From positions 1 to 64,000 of the forward strand of contig JAGAWT010000015.1 of NCBI GenBank assembly GCA_018110985.1: a stretch of DNA of 64,000 nucleotides. Direction: 5' to 3'. This document shows positions 43,562 to 53,815 of this stretch, in pieces (position 1 is the stretch's first letter; each line of letters starts with the position of its first letter). This stretch comes from Oscillospiraceae bacterium. Its GTDB lineage: Bacteria > Bacillota > Clostridia > Oscillospirales > Ruminococcaceae. Position numbers and translations under genes: made by a program. The notes beneath the pieces are model-generated. The model saw only the letters and a program-made list of their open reading frames with translations. It made no database searches and was not told where the DNA came from.

Positions 43562-45112
43562 ATGTTGCTTTGGCTGATTCTCATTCTTTACCTGCTGCTG
43601 ATGATAGGCATCGGCATCTACTGCCGGAAAATGTCCTCTTCGGTGGATGATTTCGTTCTGGGCGGAAGGAGCATAGGCCCCTGGTTCACCGCCTTCGCCT
43701 ACGGCACCTCTTACTTTTCCGCAGTCGTTTTCATAGGCTATGCCGGTCAGTTCGGGTGGCTTTACGGCGCATCCTCGACCTGGATAGGCATAGGGAACGC
43801 CATCATCGGCTCCCTGCTTGCGTGGATAGTGCTGGGAAAGCGCACAAGAGCCATGACAAAGCACCTTGGTGCATCAACTATGCCCGAATTCTTTGAAAAA
43901 AGGTATGGTTCCAGGTCACTGAAAATAGCCTCAGCCGTTATCATCTTCATCTTTCTTATCCCCTACACCGCTTCGGTGTATAACGGTCTCTCAAGGCTCT
44001 TTGAATCCGCCTTCCATGTTCCCTACTCTGTCTGTATCATAGTTATGGCAGTGTTCACCGCTGTTTATGTTATACTTGGCGGATACTTTGCCACAGCCAT
44101 CAACGACTTCATTCAGGGAATGATAATGCTGGCGGGCATCATTGCCGTAGTGGGCTGCTGCGTAAACTACAAGGGCGGCCTTACCGCTGCGCTCTCCGCT
44201 CTTGCAGAGATACCCGACAGCGACGGTGTATACGGTTCCATAGTGGGTCCCGACCCCATCAACCTCATAGGTGTTGTTATCCTCACTTCCCTCGGCACAT
44301 GGGGACTTCCCCAGATGGTGGCAAAGTTCTATGCCATAAAGGATGACAAAGCCATCACAAGAGGAAGCATCATCTCTACTGTCTTTGCGGTCGTTGTTGC
44401 AGGCGGTTCCTACTTCCTCGGCGGCTTCGGCAGGCTTTATGCTACTCTTACCGGAGAGCCGGGCAAAACTCCCCTCAACATTCTCTCCAACGGAAAGCCG
44501 GAATTTGATGCCATAGTGCCTGCGATGCTTAATGAAGCCCTTCCTCAGGCTCTTCTGGGTCTTGTTGTGGTACTGGTGCTCTCCGCTTCCATGTCCACCC
44601 TGTCCTCCCTTGTGCTCACCTCCTCCTCCACCCTTACCATTGACCTTATAAAGCCCCTGAAAAAGGATATGGACGAGAAAAAGCAGGTGCTCTGCATGAG
44701 AGTGCTCATAGTGGCTTTCCTTGCCCTTTCCGTTATACTTGCCATGAACAAGAACGCCTATATCACCACCCTTATGTCCATTTCGTGGGGTGCGCTTGCA
44801 GGCTCCTTCCTGGCACCCTTCCTGTGGGGTCTTTACTCCAAGAAGATAACCAAGACCGCCTGCTGGTTCTGCCTTGTCTGGGGCGTGAGCATCACGATCC
44901 TCCACACCGCTCTTTTCTCAATGGGCTGGTTCCCCGAGATAACCGAAGAGGTCGCAGAGCTGGAACTGAAGCTCAACATCATGTCGCCTCTTAACTGCGG
45001 TGCCTTTACCATGCTGTCATCCCTTGTCCTCTGCCCGCTGGTGAGCCTTTTCTCCCCCGTTTCCAAGAAGACTTCCGCCGCAGCCGACAACGCTTTCGCA
45101 TACAGCACCTGA
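43562..45112 (+). CDS. Sodium:solute symporter (SSS family)
   Basis: The product is 516 residues with about 13 membrane helices and no signal peptide. The family pattern is clear in DDFVLGGRSIGPWFTAFAYG and WLYGASSTWIGIGNAI near the N-terminus, and in SASMSTLSSLVLTSSSTLTI near TM9. It imports a solute with Na+; proline or pantothenate are common in the family but not certain here. GGAGAAGATC precedes the ATG. It is a single-gene unit. Confidence 0.92.
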   Translation: MLLWLILILYLLLMIGIGIYCRKMSSSVDDFVLGGRSIGPWFTAFAYGTSYFSAVVFIGYAGQFGWLYGASSTWIGIGNAIIGSLLAWIVLGKRTRAMTKHLGASTMPEFFEKRYGSRSLKIASAVIIFIFLIPYTASVYNGLSRLFESAFHVPYSVCIIVMAVFTAVYVILGGYFATAINDFIQGMIMLAGIIAVVGCCVNYKGGLTAALSALAEIPDSDGVYGSIVGPDPINLIGVVILTSLGTWGLPQMVAKFYAIKDDKAITRGSIISTVFAVVVAGGSYFLGGFGRLYATLTGEPGKTPLNILSNGKPEFDAIVPAMLNEALPQALLGLVVVLVLSASMSTLSSLVLTSSSTLTIDLIKPLKKDMDEKKQVLCMRVLIVAFLALSVILAMNKNAYITTLMSISWGALAGSFLAPFLWGLYSKKITKTACWFCLVWGVSITILHTALFSMGWFPEITEEVAELELKLNIMSPLNCGAFTMLSSLVLCPLVSLFSPVSKKTSAAADNAFAYST

Positions 45113-45120
45113 TGTTATCA

Positions 45121-45152
45121 TCCCCTTGCAGCAGCAATTGCTGCAAGGGGAT
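45121..45152 (+). terminator. Hairpin after the symporter gene
   Basis: CCCCTTGCAGCA pairs with TGCTGCAAGGGG, followed by ATATTTCT. Strong stem, weak T-run. Confidence 0.7.
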
Positions 45153-45273
45153 ATTTCTGCTTTCCTGTCCGAAAGAGACAGCTTTTTTATGCTTCTGTCC
45201 CCACTGATAACTGACCACCCGCTGCCCCGCCATGTTCATCCTTTGCTAATTGCACAAATTATCAAAAAATATA

Positions 45274-45302
45274 TTGACTATTATGCGAATTGATGATATA
45301 AT
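45274..45302 (+). promoter_or_regulatory. Promoter of eno
   Basis: TTGACT (45274-45279), a 17-bp spacer and TATAAT (45297-45302). Confidence 0.75.
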
Positions 45303-45349
45303 AACATTTGTAGGCTGCGGTCACTGTGACGGCGGCAGTAAACAGTTAA

Positions 45350-46666
<1,317 letters not shown>

Positions 46667-46691
46667 TAGCTTTACACCAAGAAACTAAGGA

Positions 46692-46717
46692 GAGGGAGCG
46701 CTTTGCTCCCTCTTTTT
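46692..46717 (+). terminator. Terminator of eno
   Basis: GAGGGAGC and GCTCCCTC pair around GCTTT and are followed by TTTTT. Confidence 0.92.
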
Positions 46718-46858
46718 GCATTTGTTCCGCATTGCCGGTATTGATGCGAATAAACAATGTTGGTCTTCTGTTTCAGAGCAGCAGTTGAACGGCAAAAGCA
46801 GGACGACCGTCATTGACCCCACAAAACTACTCAATAAATACAAGTAAGGACAGATCTT

Positions 46859-47539
46859 ATGAAAAAAGCATTACTTTCTGTCTGTGCTGCCTTACTCTGC
46901 CTTCTCCCCTCCTGCGGAGCGGCGGAGAAGACAGCCGGGAGCACATCGGCAGAGCCTGTCGGTATCACGGTATACGGTATGTCCCCCACAAAGGAGGGAA
47001 CGGCGAGATTCGAGAAAAAGCTGAAAGCCTCCCCCGACTATGTCCCCGCACAGTTTTTTGAGGATGACGAGTGCTATCTTATCTCCCCCCGTGAAATGGC
47101 CGAAAAATACGGCTTTGAGATCTACAAATACGACAAATGCACCGCCACATACCTTTTCTACGAGAACAAGGTATACACTCTGGGAGAATCCTTCGGGGGA
47201 CTCGGGGCTGTGTCCTTTGCAGTCGCCGATCTGGATCTGAACGATATGCCGGAGCTTTACTACACCTATTCAAGCGGTTCGGGGATGCACCGCTCACAGG
47301 CAGGCTATTTTGACACTGCCACTGATACCTACACAAACTTTGAATATATAATGCCCGATACTGATATGGTGCTCAAGGCGGGAACGGACAGACTGGAGCT
47401 TTACACGGCTGAAGTCTCCGGCGGGAGCTTTGTGGATATAAGCCTTACCCCCACCGCAAAAGCCGGAGAGATACTCCTTTTGAATGGTACCGTTTCACTG
47501 ATAGCCCCGGAAAAGGAAGAAGAAAGTACCAAGATATGA
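46859..47539 (+). CDS. Putative lipoprotein, function unknown
   Basis: The product is 226 residues. Signal peptide with lipobox LLPSC (C19). The mature part contains VADLDLNDMPELYYTYSSGS, an acidic loop of the kind seen in FG-GAP/VCBS-like calcium-binding segments. AAGGAC precedes the ATG. A 102-bp copy of the repeat family and a terminator follow it. Confidence 0.75.
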   Translation: MKKALLSVCAALLCLLPSCGAAEKTAGSTSAEPVGITVYGMSPTKEGTARFEKKLKASPDYVPAQFFEDDECYLISPREMAEKYGFEIYKYDKCTATYLFYENKVYTLGESFGGLGAVSFAVADLDLNDMPELYYTYSSGSGMHRSQAGYFDTATDTYTNFEYIMPDTDMVLKAGTDRLELYTAEVSGGSFVDISLTPTAKAGEILLLNGTVSLIAPEKEEESTKI

Positions 47540-47674
47540 TATCAGGTGAAACTCTGCGATAACGGTACCCGGGCTTGTCAATGCACTGCTGAAAAGAAAA
47601 AACGCAACGGTCTTATAAAGAAAATAGCCGCAGATAATACAGTAAAGCTGCAATATAATGAATAATACAGTATA

Positions 47675-47776
47675 ATACTAATTCTTCCTCGATGTATAGA
47701 CAATCTCCACTCAAATCCCTTATATTCAAGCATTTGCGGCTTGTTTCTTGTCTATACATCGGTCAGAAATCAGTAT
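47675..47776 (-). repeat. 102-bp palindromic repeat, copy 4 (internally deleted)
   Basis: Same element as the 105-bp copies but with about 3 bp missing in the middle. Reverse orientation, like copy 1. The flanking base on both sides is A. It lies between the lipoprotein stop and a terminator. Confidence 0.88.
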
Positions 47777-47781
47777 AACAG

Positions 47782-47823
47782 AATGCTCCCGTGAGGATGG
47801 ATGACCTTCACGGGAGCATTTTT
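47782..47823 (+). terminator. Terminator downstream of the lipoprotein
   Basis: AATGCTCCCGTGA pairs with TTCACGGGAGCATT and is followed by TTTTT. A second short hairpin GTCGGGCA/TGCCCGAC (47864-47883) lies between it and the trpS stop. The 47540-47674 stretch shows nothing else. Confidence 0.88.
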
Positions 47824-47920
47824 GACATCGCATATCGGCGGGGATCTGTTCTTATCGTGTTGGGTCGGGCAAAGCTGCCCGACAGCAGGATAATCCCTCC
47901 TTGAACTGCGGTCACCGGAC

Positions 47921-48919
47921 TTATCTGGATGGAACGAAGCCCACCTTTTTGTACATCTTGCTGAGAGTTTTGTAGGCTATCCTGGTGGCAGTCTCCGCAC
48001 CCTTGGTGTAGCACTCCTTAAGATAGTCCTTGTTTGCCATAAGGCGGGCAAAGCTTTCCCTTACGGGTGCCAGGTGGTCTGCTACCGCTTCGCCTACGGC
48101 GATCTTGAAATCACCGTAGCCCCTGCCCTCAAACTCACGCTCTATATCATCATAGCTTTTGCCCGTAACAACGGAGTAGATAGACATAAGGTTGTTTATG
48201 CCGTCCTTGCCCTCCGCAAAGCGGACGCAGGTCTCGGAATCGGTAACGGCACGCTTGAACTTGCGGATGATAGTATCCTTGTCTTCAAGGATGAAGATGC
48301 AGGCGTTGGGGTTATCGTCGGATTTGCTCATCTTGGATGTGGGATCCTGAAGGCTCATGATCTTTGCTCCCACTTCTGTGATATATGCCTCCGGCAGCTT
48401 GAAGGTGTCGCCGTACTTCTGGTTAAAGCGCTGCGCCACATCCCTTGCAAGCTCCAGATGCTGCTTCTGGTCTATGCCTACGGGCACCAGATCGGACTGA
48501 TAGAGCAGGATATCTCCCGCCATAAGAACGGGATAGGTGAAAAGTCCTGCGTTGATGTCGTCGGGGTGCTTCTCGGACTTCGCCTTGAACTGGGTCATGC
48601 GGGAAAGCTCTCCGAACTGCGTGGAGCAGGCAAGCACCCAGTTGGCCTCGGCATGGGCAGGGTTGTGGCTCTGGATGAACGCCACGGACTTTTCGGGATC
48701 TATGCCGCAGGCAAGGAGCAAAGCATATGCCTCTACGGTATGGTTCCTGAGAGCGGCGGGACCCTGCCTTACGGTGATGGCGTGCATATTGGCTATCATG
48801 TAGATGCAGTTGTAATCCTCCTGCATCTTTGTCCAGTTGCGCACGGCTCCGATGTAGTTGCCCAGTGTAAAGGTGCCGGTAGGCTGTATGCCGCTTAAAA
48901 TGATCTTTTTGTCTTCCAT
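47921..48919 (-). CDS. trpS: Tryptophanyl-tRNA synthetase
   Basis: The 332-residue class I synthetase has SGIQPTGTFTLGNYIGA (HIGH-type motif) at 9-25 and KMSKSDDNP at about 198-206. It charges tRNA-Trp. It is the third gene of an operon with the duplicated zinc-ribbon protein and prmA, 20 bp after prmA. No T-box is seen ahead of it. Confidence 0.97.
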   Translation of the reverse strand: MEDKKIILSGIQPTGTFTLGNYIGAVRNWTKMQEDYNCIYMIANMHAITVRQGPAALRNHTVEAYALLLACGIDPEKSVAFIQSHNPAHAEANWVLACSTQFGELSRMTQFKAKSEKHPDDINAGLFTYPVLMAGDILLYQSDLVPVGIDQKQHLELARDVAQRFNQKYGDTFKLPEAYITEVGAKIMSLQDPTSKMSKSDDNPNACIFILEDKDTIIRKFKRAVTDSETCVRFAEGKDGINNLMSIYSVVTGKSYDDIEREFEGRGYGDFKIAVGEAVADHLAPVRESFARLMANKDYLKECYTKGAETATRIAYKTLSKMYKKVGFVPSR

Positions 48920-48939
48920 TTCTCTCTTTCCTTTATAGC

Positions 48940-49896
48940 TTATTCAAGGCTTATGGCAAGCCAGTTTTCCGAAGCTCTTTCCTCTTTTACGGTGAATCCC
49001 CTGTCAAGGAGAGCACTTCTCACATCATCCGCCCTTGTGTCGATTATACCGGAAACGATAAGAGTGCCGCCCTTTTTGAGAAAACTGCGGAACATGGGTG
49101 CCATACCGATGAGCACATCTGCCACTATATTCGCGGTTATGATGTCGTAGCCCGTTCCGAGACGGCCGGCAAGACCGCTGTCCGACAGGATGTTCCCTGT
49201 GTGTATGGTGTAGCTCCGAGGGGGAAGGGCGTTTTTCTCAAAGTTCTCCCCTGCTATACGGGTGCTGTTCTCGTCTATGTCAACGGCGGTAACGCTCTCT
49301 GCACCCAGAAGAAGTGCTGCTATCCCCAGTATACCGCTGCCGCAGCCCAGATCCAGCACTCTTTCCCCGCCCTTTACAAGGCCGTCCAGAAATTCAAGAC
49401 AAAGCCTTGTGGTGTTGTGCTGACCCGTTCCGAAGGAGGAGCCGGGGTCTATTTCCAGTATCACACGGCCGGGGTCGGAAAACTCCTCCCATGAGGGCTT
49501 TACAGCAAGCCTTTCCCCCACCGTAAAGGGCTTGAAATACTGCTTCCAGTTGTTTTCCCAGTCCGATTCCTTCAGGTGCCTGTCCGTCACAAGCACAAGA
49601 CGGCCAAAGTCCTCGTCAAGCTCCTTCATTTCGCTCAGCTGACCCAGAGCCGCTTTGAGTATCTCCGCCCCCTGTGCGTTTTCGGGAACATAAAATGAGA
49701 CAGTGGTCTCTGCGTTTTTCAGTTCGTCCAGGCTGTCGTCATAATAATCCCAGTTGCCGTCCTTTCTTTCAAGGAACTCGTCAAAGTCGGCGCTGTCCAC
49801 TATCTCAAAGCCTGTGACTCCTATATTCATCAGCCTTCCGGTAAGGGGCTCTATCCCCTCGCCGTTGGTGTATATATCCGCTTTTATCCAGTCCAT
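48940..49896 (-). CDS. prmA: Ribosomal protein L11 methyltransferase
   Basis: The 318-residue product has an N-terminal alpha/beta domain, then GSSFGTGQHNTTRLCLEF and the SAM-binding VLDLGCGSGILGIAALLLGA, then ITANIVADVLI, all typical of PrmA. It trimethylates ribosomal protein L11. Its start is 3 bp after the zinc-ribbon gene stop. Confidence 0.95.
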   Translation of the reverse strand: MDWIKADIYTNGEGIEPLTGRLMNIGVTGFEIVDSADFDEFLERKDGNWDYYDDSLDELKNAETTVSFYVPENAQGAEILKAALGQLSEMKELDEDFGRLVLVTDRHLKESDWENNWKQYFKPFTVGERLAVKPSWEEFSDPGRVILEIDPGSSFGTGQHNTTRLCLEFLDGLVKGGERVLDLGCGSGILGIAALLLGAESVTAVDIDENSTRIAGENFEKNALPPRSYTIHTGNILSDSGLAGRLGTGYDIITANIVADVLIGMAPMFRSFLKKGGTLIVSGIIDTRADDVRSALLDRGFTVKEERASENWLAISLE

Positions 49897-49898
49897 AC

Positions 49899-51101
49899 CT
49901 ATACCTTTTTCGCCACGATGGAGCCGAAATTGCCTGTAATGGCATTATAGCCGCAGGAGGTGCAGCGCACCTTGACTCCCGTGTTTCTCCAGCTGCATAC
50001 GGGACAGTCCCATCCCTCCGGATCCAGCTGTGCCTTTTCGTATTCCTTTATCTGTACATCACTTGCAAAGGCGTTTTCCCTGTCATGCTCATACATGGCA
50101 TCTCTGAGCCACCTTTTTACGATGTTGCTGTCGGAAACGGCACGGCGTCCCAGAACGCTGTCTTTCAGGGTCTTCTGGAATATGAAGGGTATCTTCAGAG
50201 CTGCACGGTCTTTAAGGTTCAGCATGACATAAAGGTAGAATTCGGTCATATACACTCTGTCAGAGCCTTCAAAATCATATTCCTCTTCTGCGGAAACGGT
50301 CTGGTTTTTCTGGATGACCTCAACATCGAAAATATCCCTGTAATGGCAGAGCTGAGGCATGGTAGCATTGTTGGGGACAAAGCGGATGAGCTGGCGCACA
50401 GCATCCACCTCCACAATGCCTGTAAGGGTCTCGCAGGTCTTGGTAGCTTCAAAGTCATTGAAGGGCACCAGTACTCTGCCCAGGTTCAGATCTACCTTTA
50501 CGCCGTCCTTGGCAAAGGCATCCTCTCTGGATATACCGCAGGACATACATATGCTCTTGATCCCCCTGTTGACATAGGAGCACCTGGGGCATATCCATGA
50601 GGAGGTATCTCTCTTTGCAAGCTCTTCCTTGCGCTTTGTATCCTCCGCCTCATATGCCGTGTCAAGAGGAGCTTCCTTCATGGCACCCCTTACCCAGCGC
50701 TTAATGACATAGCTGTCCTCAATGGCTCTTTTCCCGAGAACGCTGTCCTTCAGAGTTCTCTGAAAGATGAAAGGTATGCGGACATTTCCCCTCTCCGGGT
50801 CTGCCATGAGAACATAGAGGTAGAATTCCGTGAAGTAGGGAGCATCGTTTTTCTCCCCGGGATCGGTCTTCTTCTCCGCACCCTCATCCTCGCCGTCTGC
50901 GTTGGCATACTTCGAGTCGTGGAAGATGGTGTCCGCCTCTAAAATATCCTGATAGTGCATATACACGGGCACCATTCCGTTGGACGGCACAAAGCGCATC
51001 ATCTGATGCACCGCATCCATTTCAAACATACCCGTAAGGGATTCATAGCTCATGGTGGACTTGAATACATCATAGCCCGCCAGTCTCTTTTTTTCTTCCA
51101 T
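49899..51101 (-). CDS. Internally duplicated zinc-ribbon protein, function unknown
   Basis: The product is 400 residues made of two similar halves of about 190-200 residues. Each half has a beta-rich PH-like core (SLTGMFEMDAV / TLTGIVEVDAV), TEFYLYV, IPFIFQxTLKDSVLGxRA and then a double-CxxC RanBP2-like zinc ribbon (ICPRCSYVNRGIKSICMSCG / WDCPVCSWRNTGVKVRCTSC). I recognise no named family. Operon position before prmA and trpS suggests, but does not prove, a translation link. Confidence 0.82.
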   Translation of the reverse strand: MEEKKRLAGYDVFKSTMSYESLTGMFEMDAVHQMMRFVPSNGMVPVYMHYQDILEADTIFHDSKYANADGEDEGAEKKTDPGEKNDAPYFTEFYLYVLMADPERGNVRIPFIFQRTLKDSVLGKRAIEDSYVIKRWVRGAMKEAPLDTAYEAEDTKRKEELAKRDTSSWICPRCSYVNRGIKSICMSCGISREDAFAKDGVKVDLNLGRVLVPFNDFEATKTCETLTGIVEVDAVRQLIRFVPNNATMPQLCHYRDIFDVEVIQKNQTVSAEEEYDFEGSDRVYMTEFYLYVMLNLKDRAALKIPFIFQKTLKDSVLGRRAVSDSNIVKRWLRDAMYEHDRENAFASDVQIKEYEKAQLDPEGWDCPVCSWRNTGVKVRCTSCGYNAITGNFGSIVAKKV

Positions 51102-51144
51102 AGTTGCCGTCCCCTTTCCGAAAGGTCAAATATCAGCGTTGATA

Positions 51145-51188
51145 CTGTTTTCCTGCCGAAGCTCGTCTGCCCATGGGCGGGAAAACAG
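51145..51188. terminator. Hairpin downstream of the GH26-like gene
   Basis: CTGTTTTCCTGCC pairs with GGGCGGGAAAACAG. There is no clear T-run. It follows the repeat copy at 51202 on the minus strand. Confidence 0.45.
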
Positions 51189-51201
51189 TACCGGTCGGCT
51201 C

Positions 51202-51306
51202 ATACTAATTTCTGACCGATGTATAGACAAGAAACAAACCGCAAATGCTTGAATATATAGGATTTGAGGCTTGGAGATCGTCTATACATCGAGGAAGAAT
51301 CAGTAT
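51202..51306 (+). repeat. 105-bp palindromic repeat, copy 5
   Basis: Exactly 105 bp. The flanking base on both sides is C (51201, 51307). Its last base is the A of the TGA stop of the GH26-like gene, the same junction as at 28903. Confidence 0.92.
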
Positions 51307-52745
51307 CAGACCCGCTTCACCACGGGCTCGAACTCCACACGCAGGGAGGGGAGCTTTTCCATGGTGCTGATGTAGTCCGTATCCCAGCCTTCTCCCTGTG
51401 AAGGGTCGTTCTCGCCTGTGGAGGGAGTTGCAAAAATAACTATATCCATATCGCAGGAGGCATCTATATGCCTGCCGTAGAAAGCACTCATAAGGTCTAC
51501 GGTCTTCACTCCGGGGGCACGGTAGAACCAGCGGTCGTTTATCTTTATCATGTAGCTGCCCTCATCCTCAAAGCTGAGCTCGCAGAAATGAGGATCTCCC
51601 TCAAAGTGGACTGTCATGGCTACGCCGTCGGAATCGTCGGATGCACCCCAGCGCATTTTCACGGGGAAGCTCACCTCATCCGAAAGACTTATGACCGGAG
51701 AGAAATCCTTTGAATGGATGATCTCCCTGTAAGTGTCCATGACCGGCTGGGGAATACCCACATCGGGGTTGTTGGGGTCTTCGATCTCAAGACCGAGGCG
51801 TCCTCTGTCCCTGAACTGGTAGAAGGTAAAGCCGGTGAACCAGTCCTCCTTGTCCGCAGACATGAGAGCACAGAATTCCTTTACCATCTCTGCCTGATCG
51901 TAGGCACCCGTAACATCACCGTCGGCATTGAACTCTGCCATTGTCATGGGCTTTCCTTTGCCGCCGTTGAGGAATCTGAACCTTTCGTAGCTCCTCTTGG
52001 TCTTTTCGTAGGTCTCCGCCACATTGCTGCGGGAATACTGATTGGTCTCCTTAGTGGCAACATCAAAGGGCCAGCCCCAGTGAAGAGCCATGTATTTGTC
52101 AACAGACCAGATATCGGCGGAGGGCACGACTGCCTTGAACTCCTCCTCCATTATCATCTCTGTCTCATTCAGATCCTCTATGCCGCCTATGCACATAACT
52201 GTCTTTACATTGGGGGCATATTCATGGATAATGTCCGTGAAGTGAACGAAGAAATCCCCTACCTCCTTGTAGGAAGCCCTTTTGGTAAAGGAGAACCAGT
52301 TGCCCGTAGCCTCGTGGTTTATACGCAGGTACATCCTTCCGAAGGGTTTGAGATCCTTTGCTATGGCTATAAGATGATCGTCCGTGCAGTTAGGGTCAAT
52401 GGTGAGGGTCAGGTTCACATCCTGCCCGTGGCGGCGTATGTCCCTCATCTGCTCAAAGGGCTCTGCGCCGGTGGCCCTGAGCCCGCCGCCGTAGGTGAAA
52501 TAGTCATCATAGGGGTAATCCCACTGGAATGCCACATCCGCATCCTTCATGACCTCCGAGATACGGCCCGGCCACTCCTTGTCATAGGGGTAGTAGCAGT
52601 ACATAAGGCTCACAGCCCTGTGAGGCCTTCCCAGAGAATGGAGGATATAGTCCTGATCTACATACTCCCCTCTTTCTGAGCCGTCTCCCAGATCCACGGA
52701 AAAACGTGCCGGTCCTATATGAGCCCTTCTTATTTTGTAATCCAT
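51306..52745 (-). CDS. Cytoplasmic GH26-like glycoside hydrolase
   Basis: The product is 479 residues without a signal peptide. A TIM-barrel-like region has the putative acid/base Glu145 in YLRINHEATGNWFSF, matching the GH26 HE-x-x-G-x-W pattern, and a candidate nucleophile Glu271 in MTMAEFNADGD. A C-terminal beta-rich domain (about 355-479) follows. GH26 enzymes are mannanases and related endo-hydrolases; an intracellular one might process imported mannan oligosaccharides (inference). ATG at 52745 follows GGAG; GTG at 52748 is less well spaced. Confidence 0.8.
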   Translation of the reverse strand: MDYKIRRAHIGPARFSVDLGDGSERGEYVDQDYILHSLGRPHRAVSLMYCYYPYDKEWPGRISEVMKDADVAFQWDYPYDDYFTYGGGLRATGAEPFEQMRDIRRHGQDVNLTLTIDPNCTDDHLIAIAKDLKPFGRMYLRINHEATGNWFSFTKRASYKEVGDFFVHFTDIIHEYAPNVKTVMCIGGIEDLNETEMIMEEEFKAVVPSADIWSVDKYMALHWGWPFDVATKETNQYSRSNVAETYEKTKRSYERFRFLNGGKGKPMTMAEFNADGDVTGAYDQAEMVKEFCALMSADKEDWFTGFTFYQFRDRGRLGLEIEDPNNPDVGIPQPVMDTYREIIHSKDFSPVISLSDEVSFPVKMRWGASDDSDGVAMTVHFEGDPHFCELSFEDEGSYMIKINDRWFYRAPGVKTVDLMSAFYGRHIDASCDMDIVIFATPSTGENDPSQGEGWDTDYISTMEKLPSLRVEFEPVVKRV

Positions 52746-52764
52746 CACATTCCGCTCCCGTTTT

Positions 52765-53250
52765 TCAGATGATATCGTCGTTTTCCTTCTGTGAAGGCTG
52801 CTGGGGAGCTATGGCGCCCTTTGCCCTCTGCACCGCATCTATATTGGCGGTAAGTATCTTTTCCGTGCGTGTGAGCATATCTATGATATAGCTGTCTGTC
52901 GCCGCCTTTACCTGCTTTGACTGGTACTGGGCGCTCTTTTCTATCTCCTCAGCCCTTGCCTGTGCAGCCTTGGTCACAGCGTGCATATCCGTCAGCTCTC
53001 TCGCCCTTGCCTCGGCTCTGGTGATGACCTCTTCGGCGTTCTTCTTGGCATCATCGATAATGGTCTTGCGCTCGTTCACTATCTTCTTTGCCTGCTTTAT
53101 CTCGTCGGGAAGATTCATTCTGATATTGTCGATGCAGTCCTGCAAAAACATGGGATCCACCGATTTCTGGTTGGTGAAGGGGACTGTTTTGGACTTCATA
53201 ACGTGCTCGCTCATCTGGTCAAGGATGACCTCGATCAATTCTTCAGCCAT
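52765..53250 (-). CDS. Coiled-coil protein (ATP-synthase/DivIVA-like helix)
   Basis: The 161-residue product has a long charged helix at about 50-140 (KKIVNERKTIIDDAKKNAEE). Its family is often annotated as ATPase or V-type subunit H-like in Firmicutes and is uncharacterised. GGAGAA precedes the ATG. It lies 19 bp after yfcE in a ddl-yfcE run. Confidence 0.75.
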   Translation of the reverse strand: MAEELIEVILDQMSEHVMKSKTVPFTNQKSVDPMFLQDCIDNIRMNLPDEIKQAKKIVNERKTIIDDAKKNAEEVITRAEARARELTDMHAVTKAAQARAEEIEKSAQYQSKQVKAATDSYIIDMLTRTEKILTANIDAVQRAKGAIAPQQPSQKENDDII

Positions 53251-53269
53251 GATAATTCTCCTCTTGTTT

Positions 53270-53815
53270 TTATTTTAAATGCAAAGTGCCCAAAGCCTTT
53301 CCGTCAAAGCACTTCACAGAAAATTCTCCGTCCCGGTACAGGGCATAGGTGGGAGGGTTCCCCTCTTTCGGGAGAGAAGCGGAACCCGTGTTGATGTAGC
53401 TTATGCCGTTCTTCGTGTAGGCCTTCCATATGTGAGTGTGTCCGCTCACCACAACGCTGCCCTTTGCCGCATTGGGTATGCTCTCCGGCTCCCACAGGTG
53501 TCCGTGGGTAACGAATATCTCCGTACCGTCTGCCCACAGCACCGAATAATCCGCAAGACAGGGGAATGAGAGCATCATCTGATCCACCTCTGCTTCGCAG
53601 TTCCCTCTCACGCAGATGATCTTATCCTTCATGGAGTTGAGAGCGGCTGCCACCTCTGCGGGGGAATATCTTTCCGGAAGAGGGTTCCGGGGTCCGTGGT
53701 ATAGTATATCCCCGACGAGCACCAGCTTTTCCGGCCTTTCCCTTTCAAAGGCATCAATGACCCTTTCGCACCCGCTGAGGCTTCCGTGTATGTCCGATGC
53801 GAACATCAGCTTCAT
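53270..53815 (-). CDS. yfcE: YfcE-type metallophosphoesterase
   Basis: The 181-residue product has the full phosphoesterase motif set: SDIHG, VGDILYHGPRN, RGNCE, THGH and SGHTH. Members hydrolyse phosphodiesters with Mn2+; the natural substrate is unknown. The start overlaps the ddl stop (ATGA), so it is translationally coupled to cell-wall precursor synthesis. Confidence 0.92.
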   Translation of the reverse strand: MKLMFASDIHGSLSGCERVIDAFERERPEKLVLVGDILYHGPRNPLPERYSPAEVAAALNSMKDKIICVRGNCEAEVDQMMLSFPCLADYSVLWADGTEIFVTHGHLWEPESIPNAAKGSVVVSGHTHIWKAYTKNGISYINTGSASLPKEGNPPTYALYRDGEFSVKCFDGKALGTLHLK

